Shown here: positions 25,195 through 33,600 of the stretch, piece after piece
Numbering within the stretch: the stretch's first letter is position 1
Layout of the letters: every line of letters begins with the position of its first letter
Source: Bacteriovoracaceae bacterium
Lineage (GTDB): Bacteria; Bdellovibrionota; Bacteriovoracia; Bacteriovoracales; Bacteriovoracaceae
Assembly: GCA_017858255.1 (NCBI GenBank)
Contig: JAFMBV010000024.1
Span: forward strand, 1 to 40,459
DNA: 40,459 bases
Direction of reading: 5' to 3'
Position numbers and translations under genes: made by a program
Notes under the pieces: generated by a model
Told to the model about the DNA's origin: nothing
What the model saw: the letters and a program-made list of their open reading frames with translations, nothing else
The model's database searches: none

Positions 25195-27255
25195 ATGACC
25201 TCAACTGACTACAACCATTTAAAAGACGAAAAATCTGCCTATTTAAAGGCCCACAAAGAGAATCCCGTGCACTGGTATCCCTATGGACCAGAGGCCCTTC
25301 AAAAAGCAAAGGATCAAAATAAACCCATATTTTTAAGTGTTGGTTATTCTTCATGTCACTGGTGCCATGTCATGGCGAGTGAATCGTTTAGTGATCAAGA
25401 AACAGCAGAGTTTCTTAATGAAAACTTTATCAATATAAAAGTTGATAGAGAGGAGCATCCTGATATTGACCAATATTACCAGCAAGCTTGTCAGCTCTTT
25501 ATAAAAACTGGTGGCTGGCCATTAAATGCTTTTCTCCTTCCAGATATGCGGCCCTTCTTTGTTGGGACTTATTACCCAAAAGAAAAACAAGGGGAAGGAG
25601 CTACCTTTATGGAACTAGTAAAAGAATTGCATCGTGCTTATACCGAAGACCATAACCAAGTAGAGACGAATGCCAAGAACGTAACAAAATCAATTCAGGA
25701 AGGGATCGTACCAAAAGAAGAAGTTCCTTTTCAAGGACACTTCCCTCCCCCGATGGCCATACTAGACGCTATTAAGGAATTTGCTGATTTAGAAAATGGT
25801 GGTTACGGGCACGCCCCAAAGTTCCCTCATTTTCCCTTCTACGAGTGGGCCATTGAACAGGTCCTCGAAGGCATGATTCAGCAAGAGGCAGGCCAACACA
25901 TCGTTGACTCGCTAGAAAAGATGTTAATGGGAGGCCTTCAAGATCATGCAAAAGGTGGTATCCACCGCTATAGTACAGACGACCAATTCCTAGTGCCCCA
26001 CTTTGAAAAAATGCTCTATGACCAAGCTGGGTTATTAAAAACACTCGCAAAGCTATCTCTCATCTTCCCAAGCCCAGTGGTTTTTGATGGCCTTATCAAC
26101 ACTTTAGAATATCTAAAACTAGAGATGCAACACGATTCAGGTTATTTCTTTAGTGCACAAGACGCTGATAGCGAGGGTGTAGAAGGACTTTACTTTACTT
26201 TTACTTATGATGAATTTTGCGACCTGATCGTTAAGGCCAGCGAAGATGACGATTTAATCTCAAAACAAGACGATATTCTCAAATGGTTTCAAGTATCAAA
26301 AGAAGGAAACTTTCAACAAGGGCTAAATGTTGTTTCTCTAGACCCGAAGCTGAAGAAGGATTTCTTAACCTCAGAAGCGTGGGATATTGTAAGAAGAGTT
26401 CGAAAGCAAATACTTGAGGAGAGAAAAGGCAGAATACCACCTGCTACCGATAATAAAGGAATTTCGAGCTGGAACTCTCTCATGATTTCGGCCTTAGTGG
26501 ATGTTATGCAGTACTGCCAAATTGACTTGATTAAGAGAAAAGCAAGTGAGCTTTTCAATAATGCAGTTGAGGGTCACTTTACCAACTTCCTTTTAAAAAA
26601 TGACAACCAGGGAATGATGCTGAAACATGTGACAACTAAAACAGCGAGTCTTGCTTATCTTGAAGATTTCGTTACTTTTTCAGAGAGTATGATCAGAGTG
26701 TATGAAATTACGGCCAATCCTACTTTTAAACAAAATTTTAAAGATACCCTAGATTTTATTTTAAAAGAGTTCATAAAGGACAACCAAATCTATACGAGAG
26801 CAATCTCCTTAGATGACCATGAGCTTTATCCTAATCAAATACTGTCTCCCTTTGATCAGTCGTTTAAAAGTATGGCCATGACTTTAGGTTCTTTAATCAA
26901 AAGAGCTCGCCTCTTATTTATGGATCCAGAATATGGACAAGAGATAAACTCTTACTTAGAAGACAGTAAGCACTTTATTTTAAGAAACCCCATAAATGGT
27001 GGAGAAGGTCTTAGAACCCACTCGTACCCTCAAGAAGCGTACCGAGTAGTAAAGCTTCCAAAGGCCTGGCTGCAAAATAATGAATTTATCGCCTTTATGG
27101 CCTATTTTCTGCCTAGGTTTGTCTTGGATTACCATGAGTCAGAAAATGAGACTTGGGAAATTTGTAACCTTCAACAATGTGAACTTAAAGGTGAAGGCCT
27201 TAAATCTTTTATTGAAACTTTAAAACCTCAAAACAAAGAACAAAATGAAGGATAA
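25195..27255 (+). CDS. Thioredoxin-domain DUF255 protein (YyaL/SPATA20 family), 686 aa
   Basis: The N-terminal thioredoxin-like DUF255 domain (about 1-170) opens with NHLKDEKSAYLKAHKENPV and carries C54-H-W-C57 in SSCHWCHVMASESF; KVDREEHPDID and GGWPLNAFLLPD are further family landmarks. The rest (about 190-670) is an alpha/alpha-barrel like that of glycan-acting enzymes, with SAQDADSEGVEGLYFTF and NGISSWNSLM-type segments (here DNKGISSWNSLM). The family is widespread and its reaction is not firmly established. No signal peptide, so cytoplasmic. GAAGGA lies 5 nt before ATG. The 3' end overlaps the CoA-transferase-like gene by 11 bp. Confidence 0.88.
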   Translation: MTSTDYNHLKDEKSAYLKAHKENPVHWYPYGPEALQKAKDQNKPIFLSVGYSSCHWCHVMASESFSDQETAEFLNENFINIKVDREEHPDIDQYYQQACQLFIKTGGWPLNAFLLPDMRPFFVGTYYPKEKQGEGATFMELVKELHRAYTEDHNQVETNAKNVTKSIQEGIVPKEEVPFQGHFPPPMAILDAIKEFADLENGGYGHAPKFPHFPFYEWAIEQVLEGMIQQEAGQHIVDSLEKMLMGGLQDHAKGGIHRYSTDDQFLVPHFEKMLYDQAGLLKTLAKLSLIFPSPVVFDGLINTLEYLKLEMQHDSGYFFSAQDADSEGVEGLYFTFTYDEFCDLIVKASEDDDLISKQDDILKWFQVSKEGNFQQGLNVVSLDPKLKKDFLTSEAWDIVRRVRKQILEERKGRIPPATDNKGISSWNSLMISALVDVMQYCQIDLIKRKASELFNNAVEGHFTNFLLKNDNQGMMLKHVTTKTASLAYLEDFVTFSESMIRVYEITANPTFKQNFKDTLDFILKEFIKDNQIYTRAISLDDHELYPNQILSPFDQSFKSMAMTLGSLIKRARLLFMDPEYGQEINSYLEDSKHFILRNPINGGEGLRTHSYPQEAYRVVKLPKAWLQNNEFIAFMAYFLPRFVLDYHESENETWEICNLQQCELKGEGLKSFIETLKPQNKEQNEG

Positions 27256-28192
27256 ATTCTTAAGTAAATTAACTGTTGTTGACCTTACCCATCGTTTGCC
27301 TGGTCCACTCGCTGGCCACTTACTTCATACAATGGGTGCAAGGACTATAAAAATAGAAGACGATAAGTTTGGAGATCCTTTTCTAGATGGTTTTTTTAAA
27401 AAGATGGATCCCTCTTTTTCCTTATGGTACGAGGCCCTAAACTCAGGAAAGGAAATCAAGCGCTTCTCTCTAAAGGAAAATACCTCCGAACTTATTCAAC
27501 TTTTAAAACAAGCAGATATTGTTTTGATGGGTTTACCTAGTAAGTTACAGGGTCAACTCGGTGTAAACTTTCAGGCCCTGAAAGAAGTTATTTCAAAACC
27601 ATTTTCCTTTATTCAAATGACTAGTTCACATACTGACAGATCAGGTATGCACGATTTAAATGCCTTAGCCAAAAGTCGTCTTCTTGATCTCTATCTCTTT
27701 AATCAAAAAAATAAAGGCGAAGAAACGACAAAGAGAATTCGTCCGCCCTTTTTACCCATGGCCGGGATTAGCTATGGAGCTATGTTGGCCCAACACTCTC
27801 TTGCAGCGTACATCATGGCCAAAGAGACCGGAGTTGCTCAAGAAAGTGTTTTATCACTTGAAGAATCAGTAGAAGCTCTCTTGGTTCCTTTTTACAGCAA
27901 GGAACTCTCTTCTACTGGTCAGAGAGAGTTTCTCCATAATGGCCGTTACCCTTGCTACAACATTTATCAATTAAAGGGAGTTGGTCACCTGGCCGTTGCC
28001 TGTCTTGAAGAAAAGTACTGGAATAGGTTTTGTGATATTTTAAACTTAGAGTTAGCTGAGCTGGATCGCTTTGAATACACCGACCCTAAAATCTTTAACA
28101 CCATTGAGTTGGCCATATCTAAGCTTTCCTTAGAAGAGGCAAAATCTAAATTTATAGGCCAGGATTGTTGTGTCGATGTCTTAGACCCGTAA
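27245..28192 (+). CDS. CoA-transferase family III-like protein, short and lacking the usual catalytic Asp, 315 aa
   Basis: The N-terminus VVDLTHRLPGPLAGHLLHTMGARTIKIED matches the CaiB/BaiF and alpha-methylacyl-CoA racemase family. The middle region SYGAMLAQHSLAAYI aligns with the helix after the active site. The catalytic Asp, normally in a GD-x-x-GG stretch six residues before that helix's Met, reads Gly here (PMAGISYGAM). The protein is also about 50 residues shorter than typical members and stops soon after the segment DCCVDVLDP. It overlaps DUF255 by 11 bp and has no strong ribosome-binding site. It may be a non-catalytic or divergent CoA-binding protein. The Asp assignment rests on hand alignment. 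Confidence 0.7.
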   Translation: MKDKFLSKLTVVDLTHRLPGPLAGHLLHTMGARTIKIEDDKFGDPFLDGFFKKMDPSFSLWYEALNSGKEIKRFSLKENTSELIQLLKQADIVLMGLPSKLQGQLGVNFQALKEVISKPFSFIQMTSSHTDRSGMHDLNALAKSRLLDLYLFNQKNKGEETTKRIRPPFLPMAGISYGAMLAQHSLAAYIMAKETGVAQESVLSLEESVEALLVPFYSKELSSTGQREFLHNGRYPCYNIYQLKGVGHLAVACLEEKYWNRFCDILNLELAELDRFEYTDPKIFNTIELAISKLSLEEAKSKFIGQDCCVDVLDP

Positions 28193-28278
28193 AAAAGGAC
28201 ATATTGGCCGGGGCCATTGCGCACTAGGTCTTTATGCCCCACAGGCAATTACTATGATATTAGTAAGTTATGTCTCTT

Positions 28279-28396
28279 TATAATTGGCACTCTCCTTGAA
28301 GTATAGATACCAGAAGACTTGGAAAGGAATTTCAAGTGAGAACAACCAGGAAGGTTATGGAAACAACTCCAAAAACGGAGTCAAAGAGAGGATACC
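28279..28396 (+). promoter_or_regulatory. Promoter -10 and structured leader before the small exported protein
   Basis: TATAAT (28279-28284) suggests transcription from about 28291, leaving a leader of about 105 nt. The leader contains CTTGGAAA/TTTCAAG (28318-28335) and ACTCC-AAAAAC-GGAGT (28366-28381). The second hairpin ends directly before the ribosome-binding site AGAGAGGA, so it could affect translation. No known riboswitch class is recognised. 28193-28278 shows nothing else. Confidence 0.4.
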
Positions 28397-28738
28397 ATGA
28401 CCAGAAAAGTATTATGCCTTTGGATAGCGATGACCTCTCTCCTTATGTCCCACGGAACATTAGCGGGAGAAAGCTACAACAACATTGACCAAAGTATGTG
28501 GGAAAGGGTTCCCGTGGCCTTGGCCGCCAAAGTAAAGAACCCTCAGGCACTAGAGACATTTTACGGTGACATCATAGATGTTAGTAAGATTAGAATAATG
28601 TCTCAAAGTAACGTGGCAGAACTTTTAAGAGGCCATCAAATTGAGTTAAGAGACGGGCAAATCTTCTACCCTGAAGAGATCGAGTTTCTCCTAAGTAGGA
28701 GGGGAACTCATGAAAAGGCTCCTCACACTCCAGATTAA
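28397..28738 (+). CDS. Small exported hypothetical protein, 113 aa
   Basis: I do not recognise a family. Residues 1-23 form a signal peptide (basic start TRKV, hydrophobic core, likely cut after LA in HGTLAGES). The mature part of about 90 residues is soluble and mostly helical, with no Cys. A well-formed ribosome-binding site (GAGAGGA) precedes ATG, and a strong intrinsic terminator follows 34 bp after the stop, so it is a monocistronic transcript with its own promoter and leader. It is likely periplasmic. Nothing in the neighbours indicates its job. Confidence 0.8.
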   Translation: MTRKVLCLWIAMTSLLMSHGTLAGESYNNIDQSMWERVPVALAAKVKNPQALETFYGDIIDVSKIRIMSQSNVAELLRGHQIELRDGQIFYPEEIEFLLSRRGTHEKAPHTPD

Positions 28739-28772
28739 AGACTTCATTTAAAGAAAATGAACAATACTAGAG

Positions 28773-28800
28773 GCCCCTCATTATAGAGGGGCTTTTTTTT
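28773..28800 (+). terminator. Intrinsic terminator
   Basis: GCCCCTC (28773-28779), a 6-nt loop, GAGGGGC (28786-28792) and eight T (28793-28800). It ends the small exported gene. The T run touches the stop codon of the convergent MscS gene. It has no T run on the minus strand, so it is mainly one-directional. Confidence 0.9.
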
Positions 28801-29684
28801 TAGCTTAAGGCGGGGATTTCAATATTAGGTTTATCTTTTACATGAAGATCTACTTGTAAGAACGGAATCTCCACTCCTTCCTCTTTAAAAGCATCACATA
28901 TCATAAAGCGAATATCTGAAAGAATTGATTCGAAATTCCAAATGTCAGAGATCCAAACAGTAAGAGAAAAATCAAGAGAGGAACCACCAAAACCTTTGAA
29001 ATATACTTTGGGTCCTGGGCTCTTAAGTACCTTAGAATGCTTATGAGCAATACCATCTAAAATTCTCTCTACAAGCCGTGGATCAGTACCATAGGCCACG
29101 CCGATACTTACATGATAACGAATTTGCTCACCAGAGAGAGTTTCATTCACAACTTGCTCTGAAATAAACTGAGAATTGGGGACGATAATTGAGACATCAT
29201 CTCTTGTATTAATAAGCGTTGAGCGGGCGCCAATATTTACAACTTTTCCACTCACACCTTTTACTTCAACAAGATCCCCTACTTTAATAGGTCGCTCTAA
29301 AAGTATAATTAGGCCCGATATAAAGTTTTGAGTAATATTTTGAAGTCCAAAACCAATCCCCACCATTAAGACCGCACCAACCGCGGCAAGGGAACTCATT
29401 TTTATCCCCACAGTATCTAAAGTAATAAACCCGCCGATAATAAGTATCGTATAGCGAGTGAAGCGTTTGATAGAATCCTTCGTCCCACTATCGATATCTT
29501 TTCTATCGGCCAATAAACGACCGATACCACGCTCTGCCCAGCGACTAAGTAATGATGTTAAATAGAATATGCCCACCGCAGATAGGAGGGAAAGAAAGCT
29601 GATTTTATGACCACTCACCTCAAAAAGTGTGTACCGAAGAACATTCCAAGATTCTTTTAGTAGTTCAAAACTTTTGCCATTCAT
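28800..29684 (-). CDS. MscS-family mechanosensitive channel, 294 aa
   Basis: An inner-membrane tension-gated channel. Hydrophobic segments lie near residues 25-45 and 68-90, and the pore helix at about 93-125 has the Ala/Gly packing pattern AAVGAVLMVGIGFGLQN followed by FISGLIILLERPIKVGD, the family hallmark. The beta domain (VSGKVVNIGARSTLI, then VPNSQFI) and C-terminal alpha/beta domain complete a normal-length MscS-type subunit. AAGGA precedes the ATG. It lies 9 bp after the methyltransferase gene and is co-transcribed with it. Confidence 0.93.
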   Translation of the reverse strand: MNGKSFELLKESWNVLRYTLFEVSGHKISFLSLLSAVGIFYLTSLLSRWAERGIGRLLADRKDIDSGTKDSIKRFTRYTILIIGGFITLDTVGIKMSSLAAVGAVLMVGIGFGLQNITQNFISGLIILLERPIKVGDLVEVKGVSGKVVNIGARSTLINTRDDVSIIVPNSQFISEQVVNETLSGEQIRYHVSIGVAYGTDPRLVERILDGIAHKHSKVLKSPGPKVYFKGFGGSSLDFSLTVWISDIWNFESILSDIRFMICDAFKEEGVEIPFLQVDLHVKDKPNIEIPALS

Positions 29685-29693
29685 AAAATATCC

Positions 29694-30398
29694 TTACTGT
29701 AATTTTCTTAAAATAAAACGCAGGCACTCGGGATCCCCACTCATCGCTTGAGTCCTATCGCGACAGGGAATCATCTTAATACTTGCTTGACACAAAAAGA
29801 ACGCAATTTCAAAACCGGCATCATTAAATAACCCTTCCCACTCACGGGCCTCTAATATAATCCGTAAAGGTCTATCTTCTTGATAAAGGACAGAGTTTTG
29901 ATGATCAAAAAAGAGGTCATGATCAAAGCTTAAACTCTTGTGAGAAGTCATAACCTCCCCAGCATAGAGACCACCAGGCAAAAGAGCATTAGAAATGACT
30001 CCTAGAGTTTGAAAAACTTCGGGCATTGAACTTAGGCAATGGAGAAAATGCCCATCGAGAATAAAAGAGAAAGGCCCTTTTGGAATTAAATGAGAGCAAT
30101 CTGCCTGCTCATAATTAATTATTGAATGCGGCGCCTGTTCGATGGCGACACTCGAGAGATCAAAGCCGAAGATATCTTTTTTTAAAGAAAGCCCAGATAG
30201 CAATTGGTCGCCCTCTTCAAATATTGACTGATTTCCACATCCTAACTCACACCATGGTCCATCTGTAAGTAGAGGGCTTAGCCACTCATTCAAGGGTGAA
30301 TTCTTTAAGAAACTATAAAGACTAGGAGCTACTCCAACTCTCTCTGTAAGGCTCCGATATTGTTCATCTAATAAGTTCTTCTTTGAGGTAGGGTCCAA
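29694..30398 (-). CDS. Class I SAM-dependent methyltransferase, 234 aa
   Basis: SAM-binding motif I is WCELGCGN (49-56), motif II is DIFGFDLSSVAIEQA (about 73-87), and FSFILDGHFLHCL marks the motif III/post-III region. It resembles small-molecule methyltransferases of the type 11/25 group; the substrate is not evident. I take TTG 30398 as the start because an in-frame stop lies two codons upstream and no ATG or GTG occurs near the conserved core; there is no good ribosome-binding site, so this start is uncertain. Co-transcribed with the MscS gene. Confidence 0.8.
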   Translation of the reverse strand: MDPTSKKNLLDEQYRSLTERVGVAPSLYSFLKNSPLNEWLSPLLTDGPWCELGCGNQSIFEEGDQLLSGLSLKKDIFGFDLSSVAIEQAPHSIINYEQADCSHLIPKGPFSFILDGHFLHCLSSMPEVFQTLGVISNALLPGGLYAGEVMTSHKSLSFDHDLFFDHQNSVLYQEDRPLRIILEAREWEGLFNDAGFEIAFFLCQASIKMIPCRDRTQAMSGDPECLRFILRKLQ

Positions 30399-30440
30399 GT
30401 ATTATCCACAAGTTAGAATGAAAAAAAATTGTACACAGCT

Positions 30441-30470
30441 GCGATGCCACTGTAAAAGTTACTGCATCGC
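30441..30470. repeat. Inverted repeat upstream of the 1265-aa secreted protein
   Basis: GCGATGC (30441-30447) and GCATCGC (30464-30470) are perfect 7-bp arms around 16 bases. It lies in the 248-bp divergent gap between the methyltransferase gene and the giant secreted gene. It could be an operator or RNA stem. Confidence 0.45.
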
Positions 30471-30575
30471 AACACGTTTGTGAACAAAACTGGCATAGTC
30501 TTTGAAGAACCCTTGTTTAGAGTAACGAAAACCCAACTTTAGGACGAGTTTTGGGGTCGATCCTGCACCAATATC

Positions 30576-30586
30576 GGGATCATCCC
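30576..30586. repeat. Short palindrome GGGAT-C-ATCCC
   Basis: Perfect 5-bp arms around one base. It partly overlaps another possible pairing, GATCC (30559-30563) with GGATC (30577-30581). It is part of a cluster of inverted repeats before the gene at 30647. Confidence 0.35.
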
Positions 30587-30602
30587 TGCCCACAGACGTC
30601 CA

Positions 30603-30621
30603 ATTAGGTGCCTAATGGCAC
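30603..30621 (+). promoter_or_regulatory. Two mutually exclusive hairpins just before a ribosome-binding site
   Basis: ATTAGG-TG-CCTAAT (30603-30616) and GTGCC-TAAT-GGCAC (30608-30621) share bases, so only one can form at a time. The ribosome-binding site GAGGAGAAGG is at 30636-30645 and ATG at 30647. This could be a small switch in the leader. Confidence 0.35.
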
Positions 30622-30646
30622 TGACTTTGCTTTTTGAGGAGAAGGT

Positions 30647-33600
30647 ATGAAATTTTTGAAGAAAATGACACCAATGATGCTGGCAACGATGATGCTTGCA
30701 CCTGGTATTTTGCTAGACCAAGCAAATGCAAATGAAAGAATTGGCCGTGGGAATGGAGAGAGAAGAGACAGAACAGGTGGAAGAACTGGCGACCGTGACC
30801 GTGGAGATGACACGAGCGGAGATGTTAGAACCGGCTCTAGAGGCCGGATTGTAACTGAAAGAGATTTCCGCAACTGGGACCGTCGTTACGTAGGGAGAAG
30901 AACTTTTAAACTACTCGATGATGAAGAATTTAAGAGAGTGAGTGACGAAAATAATGGTTATGCGAGAAGGTTACAAAATCAAACGACCTTACTTGATAGT
31001 GAAGAGAAGAAACTTGAAGATGCCGTAAAAGCAAAAAATGCTATTGATAAGGAGATTAGCGATATTTCTGCCGCGATAGTGCAGGCGTTATCAGAACAGT
31101 CTAATTTAAAGAAGTCACTCCCTAACTTAAGAAAGGCAGTTAGAGCGGCGACAGAGCAGAGAGATCTTGCAAAGGTTGCGGCCGATTCGACTAATGAAAA
31201 TGTTATCAAAATTAAAGAGGCCATTGAAAAGGCGAAAAGTGAGCTAAAAACTATAAATGATAATTGTAGTGCTGCTCCAGCTGCCGACTGTAATGCCAAA
31301 ATCACAAATGCTAAGGACAAGCTAGAAGATGCAAAGGCCCCCTTAAAACGAGCAAATCGCCTCGATAAGGTTGCTCAACAACAACTTGCGGCTAAAAACC
31401 AAGTTGTAACGACAAAGAGAAACGAACTAAAAGCTGCAAGTGATAAAGTTGTCGCGATTGATAGCGAAAATGACAAGAGAGCAGAAACTTTAGAATTAAA
31501 GAAGGCCGCAAAGAATACGGCCCTAGCATTGGTCAAAGCACAGCAGGCAGTTCTAAGGCCTATCACAAGAACTTATAATGAGGCGTTAAAGTCACATAAT
31601 GAATCCATGACTAGAAAGAATAACCTTAAGGAACTTCTTATTAGACAAGTCATGAACTTAAATAGTGTTGGCGCAAATGTTGGTGAAGAAGCAGGCTCGA
31701 TTGATGGCGACTACTATGCTGAATACCTTGGATTGCCAGCAGGACAAAATGACGGTGATAGAGATGGTACCGAGTCAGGAAGGTCTGCAGGACAATCTGC
31801 TTCTTACAACCGTGGTTTAGGTCAAGGTGAGATAGAAGGAAACTCAACTGCTAATACTCAAGGGAATATCGACGGTAATAATCTAGGTGTTTATCAAGGA
31901 CATGTCGCCGCTGCAACAGAAGACGGAAATGCCGATGGTAAAGATGAGGCCAATGACTCTGACGCTGCCAATGTTGGTACCGCACAGGGACGTACAGCTG
32001 GGCTTGATAGAGCGAAAGATGAAGGACAAAGCTCAGGAGAGGCCATTGGTGAGAAACAGGCCATTGATAAACATGAAAATGGTGCTCTCGAAACAAGTGC
32101 CGTAAATGGAAACTTTGCTGGTGCCTTCGCGCCAGTTATTCCAGATTACCCAGGATTTAACTGTATCCAAGTTGGAAGTCGTCGCTATCACCGTGATGAT
32201 TATAACTGGAGAAGAGATAGAAGCTGGAGACCTGATCATCAAATTTGTCCAAACTTTCAGCCGAGAAGACATGCTGATTTAGCTCGTACAAGAAGACCAA
32301 TTCTTCGAACGGCTTTTATGGATGCTTATCTAATGAGCTATCGCCAAAACAGAAGAGGCCAATTTGTTCGAACGATTGATAACTATTATATAAATAATTA
32401 TGAGTCTTCACGTGCAGCTGCCTACTCAACTTTCTCAAACAGAGAATACCCAGTTTACACAGAGCAAGGTAGAACTGATGGCTATACTGCTGCCTACGAT
32501 GCTCGTTACCCAATCATAAAGGAAGAGGCCAGAAGAGTCGCCTTTGAAAGTGCTGTTAGTAACCCCAACACCCAATCTCAAGAATATACGGGTACCTATG
32601 CATCAGTAAAAGATGCTGCCTATAAAAAGAGATATGAAGAGATACGTTCAGTAAACTTTGGCAGAGAAGAGCAATCTACTTTTAATGAAAATATAGAAGA
32701 GCAAACTGAGATTTTCAGAGAAAATCGTTTTGCTAAGGTCGATGCAATTTACAACAATCACCCTGTCCTTAAGTTTGTGACATCAGCTATGAAAGATGGC
32801 GGAATAGATAGCATCGCGAAAGCTGATGATATTTTTCAACCTGGTGAGAAAACTCTTCATAGTTTAACAATTATGAATTTTGGAGCAAAGGCCGCTAACA
32901 ATGTAACCGTTAAGGTTAATGATGGTAGTTTGATGAAACTTCCTACAATTGAGGGCAAGAGGAAAACGACGATCAAAGGCGCGCTCGCGGGGCAAGTTCC
33001 AACGAGGGCGAAAATTGGCAATAGTTTTGAAACGAACCTAAAAGTTTTCTCTCCATTAACTGCAGAGAAAAAAATCCAGGGGAGACACTACTACGCTACA
33101 TCTTCAGAACGTTTAAATTTTGGTGATGTTAAAAAGGTCTCCGTTGCTTACCCAATGGCACTTAGTTCACTAAAAACTGCTTCTCAGTTGCTTATTAATC
33201 AGGGCAACACACTTTCAATGAGTGTTAGTAATAATTCCAGTCGTAAATATACTGGTGACCTAAAAGTTGAGCTGGAAGTTAATTCTCAAACGGGAATCAT
33301 CACTAAAAACTTTGATGATATCAGCGAAGTAAAAAAAGGTGGATCAAAGACGATAAATTCAGCAAAAGTCTTAGTTGCTAGTGAGAGAGATACTTTCACT
33401 CCCCTTACCTTTACAGCTGTCATTAAAAAACAAGGCGTAACTCTAGGAGTACTAAATAGCGCCTTAACGACAATGGCAAAAGCGCCATATAGTGCTAAGA
33501 GTGGCAAACCTGTTTTTCTTGCCAACTCTGATAAGAATCCTAGTGACTTGATTGGTGCCCTCGAGAGAGTTGGTGGCCTAGCAAATGCATCAGTGATTGA

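Noticed and set aside
25195-28192. Frameshift explaining the short CoA-transferase-like protein
   Set aside because: The 200 bp after its stop show no continuation of the family's C-terminal region in any plus-strand frame that I could recognise.
31742-32050. CRISPR-like or DNA tandem repeat array
   Set aside because: The four-residue period is at protein level; the DNA itself does not repeat as identical units.
31650-32096. Antisense His/Leu-rich frames opposite the GX3 repeats
   Set aside because: They are the mirror of the repetitive Gly/Asp codons on the plus strand; composition explains them.
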